Assembly: GCF_042647165.1 (NCBI RefSeq)
Contig: NZ_JBHRUV010000002.1
Length of the DNA stretch: 64,000 bases
Reading direction: 5' to 3' (one strand)
Source: Camelimonas abortus
Lineage (GTDB): Bacteria; Pseudomonadota; Alphaproteobacteria; Rhizobiales; Beijerinckiaceae
The position numbers were made by a program, and so were the translations under genes. The notes below the pieces were generated by a model, which saw only the letters and a list, made by a program, of their open reading frames with translations, did no database searches and was not told where the DNA came from. The first letter of the stretch is position 1, and each line of letters starts with the position of its first letter. Below are positions 1 through 10,006 of the stretch, in pieces.

Positions 1-77
1 CGGACGGAGCCGTGGCGCGCCTGCGGCGCGTCACGGCGGTGGCGGGGGCCGGCGCGCGCCGCCCCGGCCCGGCCGCG

Positions 78-1691
78 TTACTCCTTGCGCAGGTGGCGCA
101 TTTCCGTCGCGTTATGGAACATGTAGGTGTAGCCGGTGAGCTTTGGCCCCAGCACGCTGTCCTGGAACGGCGACCACAGCGGGATCATCGGCGCCTCGGC
201 CTTGGCGATCTCGATCATCCGCTTCACCCTGGCCTCATAGGCCGCCCGGTCGGTCTCGAAGCGGGTCTCGGCGGCGAGCCGCTCCATTTCCGGATTCATG
301 AAGTTGCCGTAGTTCCAGCGCGACGGACCCTGGTAGAAGGTGCGGAAGTAGTAGTCCGGATCGCCCAGCCAGGCGTTGCCGAGGCCGATGAACATGGCCA
401 GCTTCTTGTTGGCCTGCAGCGAGCCCATCTGGCCGGCCGGCACCTTGTCGATGCGCACGCGCACGCCGATCTTGCCCAGCGACTCCTGCATCAGGATGGC
501 GATGGGCTCGGACAGGGTGGCGTCGCCGCTGTCCACCGAGAACACCGTCTCGAAGCCGTCAGGATAGCCGGCCTCCGCCAGCAGGGCCTTCGCCTTCCCG
601 AGGTCAGTGTCGTAGGGGAAGGGCGTCGGCCACTCGATGGAGTCGGTTTCGGCCTTGCCGCCGAACAGCGGCCGGCCGCGCTTGTAGAGCACCGCCTCGA
701 ACAGCGCCCTGTAAGGCGTGGCCCAGGCGATGGCCTGGCGCACCTTCGGATTGTCGAAGGGAGCGACCTGGCTGTTCATGGCGATGAAGGTGACGCCGTT
801 GGGGTTCGGCACGCCGAGCACGCGGGTCTTGCCGCCGGCGAGGAGGCTCTCGATGTCGCGCCCTGAGAGCGAGCGCACGATGTCGGCCTCGCCGCGCTGC
901 GCCGAGGCGCGGCGGCTGGAGGCCACCGGCACGACCTGCAGCATAACTGGCGACTCGCTGACGATCTCGCCGTTCTTCCAGTCCATGTTGCGCTCCAGCA
1001 CGTACTGCTGGCCGGACTGGTAGCGGGCGAGGCGGAAGGGGCCGCCGCCGGCGGTGTTGGTCTTCAGCCATTCCTGGGCCCAGGGGTCGCTGTCGGTGGC
1101 GTGCTGCTTCGCCAGCTTCGAGTTGATGATCGCCGGGAACACGATGGCGAGGTTGGGCAGGGTGAAGCGGTCCAGCCGGGGCGTGTCGACGCGGATGGTC
1201 ATGTCGTCGATCACCACGAACTGGTCGGGGCTGCGCAGCGAGCCGGAGGCGAGCTGGGCGCGGGCGGTGGGCACGTTTACGGCGCGGTCCAGCGACCACT
1301 TCACGTCATGGGCGGTCACCGGCGAGCCGTCGTGGAAGGTCGCGCCCTTGCGCATGTAGAAGGTGATGGACCGGCCGTCCGGCGACACTTCATAGCGCTC
1401 GGCCGCCTGGCCGGTGATGTTGTGGTAGTCATAGATGAAGGCGCCGGGCTCGCCCGGAATGGGCTTGCGGCCGAAGGTCACCAGCCGGTCATAGACGTTC
1501 CAGGTGATGTTGACCGCGGCGGTGTTGTAGCCGGTTCCGGCCGGGTCAAAGGTGTTCGGGGTGTCCTCGGACAGAATGCGGATCACGCTGGCGCGCCCCT
1601 TCTGGGCGCGCGCGTCGCCGGTCAGGAAAGGCGCGGCCGCAAGGCCGGCGCCGATGGCGAGTCCGCCGCAAAGAAAGTCACGCCTCTTCAT
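78..1691 (-). CDS. ABC transporter substrate-binding protein, peptide/oligopeptide type (SBP_bac_5)
   Basis: The 537-residue protein is a periplasmic solute receptor of the DppA/OppA family, which delivers peptides, opines or similar solutes to an ABC permease. The N-terminus carries a twin-arginine-like export signal: MKRRDF, a hydrophobic stretch over residues 8-27, and a likely cleavage after ARA near residue 29. The mature part has the family pattern, with SEDTPNTFDPAGTGYN near the front and an ITFYMRKGATFHDGSPVTAHDV segment around residues 110-130. Length is typical. The start is supported by an AGGAG ribosome-binding site 7 bases upstream. It follows hyuB by 114 bp on the same strand, so it probably supplies the substrate used by the hydantoinase-like enzymes. 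Any permease and ATPase genes would lie beyond the left edge. Substrate is unknown. Confidence 0.9.
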   Translation of the reverse strand: MKRRDFLCGGLAIGAGLAAAPFLTGDARAQKGRASVIRILSEDTPNTFDPAGTGYNTAAVNITWNVYDRLVTFGRKPIPGEPGAFIYDYHNITGQAAERYEVSPDGRSITFYMRKGATFHDGSPVTAHDVKWSLDRAVNVPTARAQLASGSLRSPDQFVVIDDMTIRVDTPRLDRFTLPNLAIVFPAIINSKLAKQHATDSDPWAQEWLKTNTAGGGPFRLARYQSGQQYVLERNMDWKNGEIVSESPVMLQVVPVASSRRASAQRGEADIVRSLSGRDIESLLAGGKTRVLGVPNPNGVTFIAMNSQVAPFDNPKVRQAIAWATPYRALFEAVLYKRGRPLFGGKAETDSIEWPTPFPYDTDLGKAKALLAEAGYPDGFETVFSVDSGDATLSEPIAILMQESLGKIGVRVRIDKVPAGQMGSLQANKKLAMFIGLGNAWLGDPDYYFRTFYQGPSRWNYGNFMNPEMERLAAETRFETDRAAYEARVKRMIEIAKAEAPMIPLWSPFQDSVLGPKLTGYTYMFHNATEMRHLRKE

Positions 1692-1805
1692 CGTCCGCTC
1701 CTGGTTCCGGGGGCTGGGGCCGGCTGCGGCCGGCGCTGGCCGGAGGTCTGTTCGTTTCCCTCGGGTTGGCGATCCTGCGGACGGCGTCCGCCCGCAGGCG
1801 GTGGA

Positions 1806-3380
1806 TCAGGGCGCGCCGTAGCCGCCGCCGCCGCAGGTCTCCGCCAGCACCACGTCGCCGGCGTTGATGCGGATGTTCTGCTTGCCGCCGAGCACGGCGG
1901 TCGTTCCGTCGGCGCGGATGTGGGTGACGCGGAACGGCGCGCCCGGCTCGCCGCCGGCGAGGCCATAGGGCGGCACCACGGCGCGCTCGAACATGGTGGT
2001 GAGCGACACGTCGTCGACGCGCATGCGATAGGCGCGGCGCACGCCGTCGCCCCCGCGGTGGGCCCCGGCGCCGCCAGAGCCGCGCCGGATCTGCTGGAAC
2101 TCCACCGTGATGGGGTACTCCATCTCGATGACCTCCGCCGGCGTGTTCATGACGTTGGCCAGATGCACGCGGGTGGCGGCCATGCCGTCGCGATCGATGC
2201 GCGCGCCTTCGCCGCCAGAGTGCACCTCATAGAAGGTGCTCCATGCGCCGTCCTCGCGCCGGGCGGCGAAGATCAGCAGGCCGGCGGTGGTGGGGCCGCC
2301 GGCGCTCATCCTGTCCAGCGCCACCGGAATGAGCGCCTGGAACACCGCGTCGGCGACCCGCTGGCAGGTTTCATGGTTGCCGCCGACCACCGGGGCGGTT
2401 CCGCCGGCGTCGAGGATGGAGCCCGGCCGGGTGATGACCTTCAGCGGCCGGTAGCAGCCGGCGCTGGGCTGGATGTCCTGGCCGTAGAGGGCGCGCATCA
2501 CGTAGAACACGGCGGCGCCGGCGATGAACGGCGTGGTGTTGAGCGGGCCGGGCACGGCGTCGGCGCTTTCGGTGAAGTCGAACGTCGCCTCGTCGCCGCT
2601 GATGGTCACCCTGACGCGGACCGGCGCGGGCGGGCCGCCGGCGCAGTCGTCGTCCATATGGTCCACGCCTTCGTAGACGCCGTCGGGAATGGCGCGGATG
2701 GCCTCGCGCATCTGCCGCTCGGCGCGGTCATGGATGGCCTCGAAGGCGGCGAGCAGGAAGTCCACGCCATACTGGCGGTTCAGCTCCTCCAGGCGCCGGG
2801 CGGCGACGCGCGTGGCGGCGGCCTGGGCGAGAATGTCGCCGCGCCGTTCGTCCGGCCCGCGCACGTTGGCGAGAATGAAGCCCAGCTTCTCCTCGTCCGG
2901 CTCGTCATTGACGAACAGGCGCACCGGCGGAATGCGCAGGCCCTCCTGCCAGGCGTCGCGGGCGTCGGCGAAATAGCTGCCCGGCATGGCGCCGCCCACA
3001 TCCGCCCAGTGGGCGAGGGAGATGGAGAAGGCGTAGAGCACGTCGCCGGCGAACACCGGGCGGATCAGCTTCACGTCCGGCAGGTGGTTGCCGCCCACTT
3101 CCGGCGTGTTGACGATCCACACGTCGCCGGGGCGCAGCTTCTCCGCCGGCGTCACCTTCAGGAACTCGCGCACCGTGAAGCTCAGCACGCCGAGGTGCAC
3201 CGGCACGTCCTGGCCCTGGGCGACGAGGAAGCCGTTGCGGTCGGTGACGGCCGAGGAATGGTCGCCGGCCTCGCGCAGCAGCGGCGAACGCGCCGCGCGC
3301 ATCACCACCATGGACATTTCTTCCGCGATCGCCGTCAGCGCATTGCGGATGACTTCAAGGGAGACGGGATCGATCTGCAT
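1806..3380 (-). CDS. hyuB: Hydantoinase B / oxoprolinase family protein (HyuB-like)
   Basis: This is the 524-residue HyuB-type subunit, which pairs with HyuA in ATP-dependent N-methylhydantoinases, 5-oxoprolinases and related acetone carboxylases. Family features include the N-terminal DPVSLEVIRNALTAIAEEM segment, the metal-region GNHLPDVKL segment near residue 100, and a C-terminal Gly-rich SGGAGAHRGGDGVRR stretch. The chosen start is the ATG that overlaps the hyuA stop codon as TGATG, so translation of the two is coupled. An upstream in-frame codon would add 28 Arg-rich residues with no resemblance to the family. The exact substrate cannot be read from sequence: hydantoins, N-methylhydantoin, 5-oxoproline and similar cyclic amides are all possible. 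Confidence 0.9.
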   Translation of the reverse strand: MQIDPVSLEVIRNALTAIAEEMSMVVMRAARSPLLREAGDHSSAVTDRNGFLVAQGQDVPVHLGVLSFTVREFLKVTPAEKLRPGDVWIVNTPEVGGNHLPDVKLIRPVFAGDVLYAFSISLAHWADVGGAMPGSYFADARDAWQEGLRIPPVRLFVNDEPDEEKLGFILANVRGPDERRGDILAQAAATRVAARRLEELNRQYGVDFLLAAFEAIHDRAERQMREAIRAIPDGVYEGVDHMDDDCAGGPPAPVRVRVTISGDEATFDFTESADAVPGPLNTTPFIAGAAVFYVMRALYGQDIQPSAGCYRPLKVITRPGSILDAGGTAPVVGGNHETCQRVADAVFQALIPVALDRMSAGGPTTAGLLIFAARREDGAWSTFYEVHSGGEGARIDRDGMAATRVHLANVMNTPAEVIEMEYPITVEFQQIRRGSGGAGAHRGGDGVRRAYRMRVDDVSLTTMFERAVVPPYGLAGGEPGAPFRVTHIRADGTTAVLGGKQNIRINAGDVVLAETCGGGGYGAP

Positions 3381-5395
3381 CACGATACGCTCACGTTCAG
3401 GATGATGTCGCCGCGACGGTCGAGAACGGCATGGTCGCGGGGCGGCACGACGATGGTCGACCACTCGTCCTCGATGACGAGCGGGCCCTGCATGACCACG
3501 CCGACAGGAAGGCGGGCGCGGTCGAGCACCGGGGTCATGGCGCTTTCGCCGTTTTCGAAGGTGAGGAGACGCGCGCCGGCGCGGGCGCCGGAGAGGTCGG
3601 CGGCGAAGTCGCCGCCGTGCTCCGGCGCGGCCTGATCCGGCTCCGGGGCCGCGACCTCGGTGCGCACCGACACCAGCTCCCAGGGCTCGCCGGTGGCGTA
3701 GCCGTAGAGGGCGCGGTGGGCGGCGTCGAACTGGCGGCCCAGCTCCTGCGGATCATCGAGGGCGGGGGCGCTCACGGGCGTTTCATAGCTCTGGCCGCTG
3801 TAGCGCACGCCGGCCACATGGGCGACGCGCAGCGTCTGCGGGTCGGCCCCGGCCTCGACGAGGGCGGCGGTGAGGTCGGCGGTCTGGCGGGCGAGCATGG
3901 CGTCCAGCCGCGCCTGGTCCCAGGCCAGCGACTTCATGTTGACCGTCATCTGCCGCGAATAGCTCATGGGCGCGTCGACGCAGCCCAGCGCCGAAAAGCC
4001 GCTGGAGAAATGCGGGATGACCACCCGCCTCACGCCGCACAGCCGCGCCACCTCGGCGGCGTGCATGGGCCCGGCGCCGCCGAAGGCGATCATGTCGAAG
4101 GCGCGCACGTCGAGGCCGCGCTCCACCGTGGCCCGGCGGATGGCGCGGGCCATGTTGGCGCTGACGATGCGGGCCACGCCCACCGCCGCCTCCATGACGG
4201 TGAAGCCCATGCCGTCGGCGAGGGGCTTCAGCGCCGCTTCGGCCAGCTGCGGCGACAGGCGCACGGACTTGCCCAATGTCCGTGCAGGATTGAGGTAGCC
4301 GAGCAGGATGGCGGCGTCCGAGACCGTGGGGGCGGTTCCGCCCTTGTCGTAGCAGGCCGGGCCGGGGCTGGCGCCGGCGCTCTGCGGGCCGACCACCAGG
4401 GAGCCGCTGACGAGGCGGGCGATGGAGCCGCCGCCGGCGCCGATGGAGTCCACCGCCACCATGGGCAGGCGGATGCGCTGGCCCCCGAGGTCCCTGTTGG
4501 AGCTGATCTCCGCCTTGCCGTTGATGATCAGGCAAATGTCCGTCGTCGTGCCGCCCATGTCGAAGGTGACAGCATATTCCATGCCAAGTTCGCGGGCGGT
4601 CCGGCAGCTCGCCGTTACGCCAGCGGCCGGTCCGGACATGGCCAGCATCAGCGGCCGCTCGGAAATGACCGACGGCGCGGCCATGCCGCTGGCGGAATGC
4701 ATCAAGTGAAGCCGGGTGGCGGCCGGCTTCGTTGCGTCAATCCGCGCCAGGTGCGCCTTGATCTTCGCCATCATCATGGCGTTGAGCACCGTGGTGCTCA
4801 TGCGCTCGAACTCGCGGAACTCCGGGCTCAGCTCGTGCGACAGGCTCACGTTCGGGAAAACCGCGCGCAGGCGGGCCCCCAGACGCGCCTCATGCTCCGG
4901 ATTGGTGAAGGAATGCAGCAGGCACACCGCCACCGTGTCGAGGCCGGCCGCCTGGATTTCGGCGATCACCCGGTCGATTTCCCCGTCGGTCAGCGGCGTG
5001 ACCACGCAGCCGTCGTGGCGCAGGCGTTCGTTCACCTCGAAGCGGTGTTCGGGCGGCACCAGCGGGGCCGGGCGCGGCGGCAGGTCCAGCCGGTACAGGT
5101 GGCGGCGCGCGCCGCGGCCGATCTCGATGGTGTCGCTGAAGCCGCGGGTGGCGATGAGGGCGCAGGGCCGGAACCGCTGCTCCACGATGTCATTGGTGAC
5201 GATCGTGGTGCCGTGGACGATCTCGGCGACGTCGTCCCAGGCGAGCCCGACGGCGGCGATGCCGTCCACGATGGCGCGGACCGGTTCCTGCGGATTGCTC
5301 GGCGCCTTGGCCGAGCGGCGGGTTCCGTCGGGCGCCACGGCGATCACGTCGGTGAACGTCCCGCCGATATCAATCCCCAAACGCCAGCCTGCCAC
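3380..5395 (-). CDS. hyuA: Hydantoinase / oxoprolinase A family protein (HyuA-like)
   Basis: This 671-residue protein is the ATP-binding subunit partner of HyuB. It opens with the family motif GIDIGGTFTD at residues 7-16, the phosphate loop of the actin/Hsp70-like fold, and carries the second nucleotide motif DMGGTTTD near the middle plus FGGAGPMHA in the C-terminal third. A GTG start at 5395 is preferred because a GGAG ribosome-binding site lies 8 bases upstream and the conserved fold begins at once; the open frame extends 25 codons further without family similarity. Its stop overlaps the hyuB start by one base. A 338-bp AT-richer control region separates it from the IclR regulator gene, so the hyuAB transcript probably begins here. 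Confidence 0.9.
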   Translation of the reverse strand: MAGWRLGIDIGGTFTDVIAVAPDGTRRSAKAPSNPQEPVRAIVDGIAAVGLAWDDVAEIVHGTTIVTNDIVEQRFRPCALIATRGFSDTIEIGRGARRHLYRLDLPPRPAPLVPPEHRFEVNERLRHDGCVVTPLTDGEIDRVIAEIQAAGLDTVAVCLLHSFTNPEHEARLGARLRAVFPNVSLSHELSPEFREFERMSTTVLNAMMMAKIKAHLARIDATKPAATRLHLMHSASGMAAPSVISERPLMLAMSGPAAGVTASCRTARELGMEYAVTFDMGGTTTDICLIINGKAEISSNRDLGGQRIRLPMVAVDSIGAGGGSIARLVSGSLVVGPQSAGASPGPACYDKGGTAPTVSDAAILLGYLNPARTLGKSVRLSPQLAEAALKPLADGMGFTVMEAAVGVARIVSANMARAIRRATVERGLDVRAFDMIAFGGAGPMHAAEVARLCGVRRVVIPHFSSGFSALGCVDAPMSYSRQMTVNMKSLAWDQARLDAMLARQTADLTAALVEAGADPQTLRVAHVAGVRYSGQSYETPVSAPALDDPQELGRQFDAAHRALYGYATGEPWELVSVRTEVAAPEPDQAAPEHGGDFAADLSGARAGARLLTFENGESAMTPVLDRARLPVGVVMQGPLVIEDEWSTIVVPPRDHAVLDRRGDIILNVSVS

Positions 5396-5733
5396 GGTGA
5401 TCTCCGTTTTCTGTAAAACGAAAAAAGTTTTCTTAAATTCGAATATTTCGGCTGGCGCAGTCCCTGTCAACGCACGGAAGGGGGCAATGGCGGCCAGGCG
5501 ACAGGCAGGCTGGTCAAATTTTTGGCAGACGCCGGCCGCAGCCGGCGGGCCGGATCCCCCGCAGGCGGCGGACCACTGCGGAATGGCCGGCCTTTTCCTG
5601 CGGCGGGTGCCGGCGCGGGCCTGGCGAAGGTCCAGGCGCCGCGCCGCCAGCAGGACGGCGCCGACGTCACGGCCGGCCGCGCCGGTTGGCGGACGGGGAT
5701 GATGGAGAAGGGAAACGGGGAGCGTCGCCGCGC
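5396..5733. promoter_or_regulatory. Intergenic control region upstream of hyuA
   Basis: This 338-bp gap separates the end of the IclR gene from hyuA. Most of it is GC-rich, but 5411-5450 is strikingly AT-rich. It contains the inverted repeat AAAAC (5415-5419) / GTTTT (5427-5431) and the short palindrome CGAATATTTCG at 5440-5450, just upstream of the hyuA GTG. These are plausible operator half-sites for the adjacent IclR regulator and promoter elements for hyuAB. The assignment is inference from position and composition. I see no gene in the interval. Confidence 0.4.
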
Positions 5734-6510
5734 TCAGCCGCGGGCGGGGCTGGGGCGGCGGTCGCGCAGGCTGCGCGCCAGACGGTCGCCCGCCGCCAGC
5801 AGCACTGTTTCAACCGTTTCGGCGGGGATCTGGGAGAAGCGGTCGGCGAGTCCGAACACGGTCAGCGCGTAGCACAGTCCGGTGCGCGGGTCCTGCACCG
5901 CGGTGGCGTAGCTGAGGATGCCGGGATCGAATTCATTGTCGCAGATGGCGATCTTCCGCGCCCGGGCGCTGGCGATGTCCCTGCGGATGTCGTCCTCGGC
6001 GATGCGGGTGTTGGGCGTATAGGCCTGGCGCGGCAGCTGCAGGTAGCGGCTGACGAACTCGTCGCTCTGCATGGAGAGCAGGATCTTGCCGGAGGCCGCG
6101 GCGTGCAGCGGCATGCCGTTGCCGGGCTGGACGTAGGACTGGCCGCGCCCTTCCGGCGTGCGTGTGGCCAGGATCTCGACCTGCGCGTTGACGAGACGGG
6201 CGAGGAAGGCGGTTTCGCCGAAGGCGTCCACCAGCTCCTTCAGCACCGGGGCGGCCGTGGTGGCCACGTCGGCGTCGCCGGTCATCAGCGCCGCGATTCG
6301 CCACATGCGCTCGCCAAGGGTGAAGACGCGGGCGTTCAGCTTCTGCACCGCGCCCACCCCCACCAGCGTGCCGAGCTGGCGGTGGACGGTGGCGGCAACA
6401 AGGCCGGTCGCGGCGGCGATTTCGGAGAGGCTGAGGCCATCCGGAGCGCCGGCCAGCAGCTCGAGAATCCGGAAGGACCGGCCGAGCGGGGAGTCATCGG
6501 TCTCGCTCAT
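5734..6510 (-). CDS. IclR-family transcriptional regulator
   Basis: The 258-residue protein has the two-domain IclR layout: an N-terminal winged helix-turn-helix (residues about 11-65, with LSLSEIAAATGL followed by the recognition helix) and a C-terminal effector-binding domain (about 75-250). IclR proteins usually repress, sometimes activate, neighbouring catabolic genes in response to a pathway intermediate. The ATG at 6510 was chosen because a GGAGAC ribosome-binding site precedes it and the N-terminus then has family length; the open frame runs much further upstream as Arg/Pro-rich noise. Its place between the aminotransferase/beta-oxidation genes and hyuAB makes it the likely local regulator of the whole catabolic block. 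Confidence 0.92.
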   Translation of the reverse strand: MSETDDSPLGRSFRILELLAGAPDGLSLSEIAAATGLVAATVHRQLGTLVGVGAVQKLNARVFTLGERMWRIAALMTGDADVATTAAPVLKELVDAFGETAFLARLVNAQVEILATRTPEGRGQSYVQPGNGMPLHAAASGKILLSMQSDEFVSRYLQLPRQAYTPNTRIAEDDIRRDIASARARKIAICDNEFDPGILSYATAVQDPRTGLCYALTVFGLADRFSQIPAETVETVLLAAGDRLARSLRDRRPSPARG

Positions 6511-6637
6511 GCAGCGTCTCCGGGAGTTCGCGCCCGTTCGCCCGGCCGGCGGCCGGCGGCTGTCGTGCGACATAACAGATTCGGGACTCCGGCGGCCAGG
6601 CGGTCCGCGCGGGCCGGCCTGTGAAAGGGGAACGGGC

Positions 6638-6668
6638 GGGACGGCGCGCCCCGCCGCGGCGCCGTCCC
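6638..6668 (-). terminator. Strong hairpin after the NTF2-like gene
   Basis: Perfect 10-bp arms GGGACGGCGC (6638-6647) and GCGCCGTCCC (6659-6668) enclose an 11-base loop, beginning six bases beyond the stop codon of the NTF2-like gene. On the minus strand the hairpin is followed by a mixed C/T tract rather than a clean T run, so it is a terminator or attenuator candidate rather than a textbook intrinsic terminator. Confidence 0.5.
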
Positions 6669-6673
6669 CGGCT

Positions 6674-7090
6674 TCAGGCCGGATCGAAGGCGTGCCAGAT
6701 CTTGGAGGCGATGCGCCAGCGCCCGCCCGTGAACACGAAGCCCAGCTCGTTGATGAAGTGACGCGGCAGGTAGCAGTCGCGCACCGTGGCGCTGGCCGTG
6801 GTGGGACTGGAGACGCGCACGCTGATGATGGCGTCGGCGCGGGCGTCGCCGCGCGAGGCGGAGGAAGGCCGCCCGGCCACGCGCGCCATGTAGGGCTCGT
6901 AGTCGAAGGTCTGCGCCTCGCCGTCGACAACGGTGAACAGCCGGCAGGAGGGGTGGAACACCTCGCGGAAGGCGGCGACGTCGCCGTGATAGAGGGCGTC
7001 GAAATACTGCTGGATGACGGCGCGCACGGCGCTTTCCGCGGCTTCGGCCGCGACGTCGCCGCTGGCGTCGGCGCCCGTGACGTTGCTCAT
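6674..7090 (-). CDS. NTF2-like / lumazine-binding family protein
   Basis: The 138-residue protein has the cone-shaped alpha+beta fold of the nuclear transport factor 2 superfamily, closest in pattern to bacterial putative lumazine-binding proteins. The segment VIQQYFDALYHGDVAAFREV, the FHPSCRLFTVVDG strand and the terminal GRWRIASKIWHAF are characteristic. Members act as small-ligand binders, isomerases or dehydratases, and the reaction cannot be inferred. The ATG at 7090 has an AGGAG ribosome-binding site; longer in-frame extensions are low-complexity. It lies 202 bp downstream of the aminotransferase and 163 bp upstream of the IclR gene, all on one strand, so it may carry out an accessory step of the same pathway. 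Confidence 0.8.
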   Translation of the reverse strand: MSNVTGADASGDVAAEAAESAVRAVIQQYFDALYHGDVAAFREVFHPSCRLFTVVDGEAQTFDYEPYMARVAGRPSSASRGDARADAIISVRVSSPTTASATVRDCYLPRHFINELGFVFTGGRWRIASKIWHAFDPA

Positions 7091-7292
7091 GGCGTTGCTC
7101 CTGTCGTGACTCCCGGGTGGCTTCCGGATCCGGGGGGCGGGGCGCCGGGCCGCCCTGGCGCGGCGCCGTTTCGCGTGGGGGAAGGGGCGGAGCGCCCCCC
7201 TGCGCGCCGTGGGGGGAGGATTCACGCAGGGAGGCGCTCCGGGGGGCCGCCGCGTCGCGCGGGAGGGGGGAGCGGCGCGGCGAAACGGGGGA

Positions 7293-8594
7293 TCAGGCCG
7301 GCTGCAGCCCTTCGGCGTCGGCGACGGCCAGGGCGTCATCCAGCACGTCGAGCAGCAGCTTCAGCTCGTCCTCGCTCATCAGCAGCGAGGGGGCGAGGAA
7401 CAGCGAGGTTTCCTCGCCGCTGGTGCCGATCACCACATTGTTGGCGAGGGCGCGGGCCGCCACCCGGCTGGCCACCGGCGCGGCGTCGCCGTCGGCCTTC
7501 CAGTCCTTCCAGTGCGGGCCGTGCAGCTCCACTGTCCAGTGGAAGCCGCGCCCGTCCACGCGCGCCACCGATGGGTGCTTCCGCGCGATCTCCACGAGTC
7601 GCTGGCCGATGACCCTGCCGAGGCGGTCGACGCGCTCCAGCACCCGGTCCCGGACGATGACGCGCAGGTAGGCGCTGACGCAGGCCATGGCCACCGGATG
7701 GCCGCGGAAGGTGCTGTAGGCCTGCCAGCTGCTGTCGTTGAGGCGCTCCACCAGCTCCTTCGAGAGAATGACGGCGCCGATGGGCGCGCCGCCGCCCGCC
7801 AGCGACTTGCCCATGGTGACCATGTCAGGCCTGCTTTGTCCGCCCTGGAAGGCGAACCAGCGGCCGCTGCGGCCGGCGCCGGTGATGACCTCGTCGGCGA
7901 TCCACAGCGCCCCGGCGGCGCGGGCGGCGGCGGCCACCTGGTCCTGGTAGGCGCCGCCGTGATACATGCCGCCCTGGCTGTAATCGATGATGACCGAGGA
8001 GACGCCGGCGAGCTTGCGGGTCATGGCCTCCAGGTCGTCCGGCGGCATGGAGGCGACGCGCTCGCCGTAGAGCGAGCCGGGCGGACCGGAAAGGATGCGC
8101 ACCTCGGCGCCGCGCGGCGCCATGGCCACGCCCCCGGCGCGGTGCGACAGGCCGCCGTGCCAGTGCGGCTGCACGGTGACGTCGCGCGACAGGCCGGTGA
8201 GGCCGTGATAGGCCCGCTCGCGGGTGGCGACGGGCGTGCGGCCGGTGAGCGCCTGGCCGAGCGACAGGGCCAGGTCGTTCACCTCGCTGCCGCTGAGGGC
8301 GAAGCGCACCGCGCCCACCCAGTCGTGCTCGCCGGCGAAGGCGATGTTGATGAGATCCTCCGCCGCCTGCTCGCGCCGTGCGTAATGCCAGCCTTCGCTG
8401 ACGGCGGGCTCCCCGGCGGCCCTGCGCACCGCCTCCACGATGTCCGGATGGCCGTGGCCGAGGGCGCCGGCGGAGTTGCTGCCGTCCAGCACCCGGCGGC
8501 CGTCGGCCAGCTCGAACCACGATCCCTTGCCGCCGGTCACGCTGACGGCGCTGTCCTTGCCGGCGTTGAGGCCGGTGCTGAGTAGACGCTTCAT
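7293..8594 (-). CDS. Class III PLP-dependent aminotransferase
   Basis: This 433-residue fold-type I aminotransferase resembles glutamate-1-semialdehyde 2,1-aminomutase and beta/omega-amino acid transaminases. Visible active-site elements are the glycine turn SGSEVNDLAL near residue 101, the cofactor-binding Asp in WIADEVITGAGRSG (about residue 234), and the Schiff-base lysine K263 in TMGKSLAGG. It is unlikely to be housekeeping HemL, since its neighbours are degradative and it lacks typical HemL sequence around the gate loop. A GGGGAG ribosome-binding site sits 5 bases before the ATG. The gene begins 30 bp after the enoyl-CoA hydratase-like gene and is probably co-transcribed with it. A likely role is transamination of an amino acid derived from the HyuAB reaction. 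Confidence 0.9.
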   Translation of the reverse strand: MKRLLSTGLNAGKDSAVSVTGGKGSWFELADGRRVLDGSNSAGALGHGHPDIVEAVRRAAGEPAVSEGWHYARREQAAEDLINIAFAGEHDWVGAVRFALSGSEVNDLALSLGQALTGRTPVATRERAYHGLTGLSRDVTVQPHWHGGLSHRAGGVAMAPRGAEVRILSGPPGSLYGERVASMPPDDLEAMTRKLAGVSSVIIDYSQGGMYHGGAYQDQVAAAARAAGALWIADEVITGAGRSGRWFAFQGGQSRPDMVTMGKSLAGGGAPIGAVILSKELVERLNDSSWQAYSTFRGHPVAMACVSAYLRVIVRDRVLERVDRLGRVIGQRLVEIARKHPSVARVDGRGFHWTVELHGPHWKDWKADGDAAPVASRVAARALANNVVIGTSGEETSLFLAPSLLMSEDELKLLLDVLDDALAVADAEGLQPA

Positions 8595-8624
8595 GTTGGC
8601 TCCCCGTCAGTTGCGCCGCCGCGC

Positions 8625-9995
<1,371 letters not shown>

Positions 9996-10006
9996 CGGCC
10001 CGCGCC

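Noticed and set aside
1101..3635. 844-codon plus-strand open frame
   Set aside because: It lies opposite SBP, hyuB and hyuA; the peptide is Gly/Ala/His/Arg-rich without family features. High GC removes stop codons from antisense frames.
3431..5416. 661-codon plus-strand open frame
   Set aside because: Antisense to hyuA, low-complexity composition and no ribosome-binding site.
7293..8594. Housekeeping glutamate-1-semialdehyde aminomutase (HemL)
   Set aside because: The family is related, but the location among catabolic genes and the gate-region sequence do not support heme synthesis.
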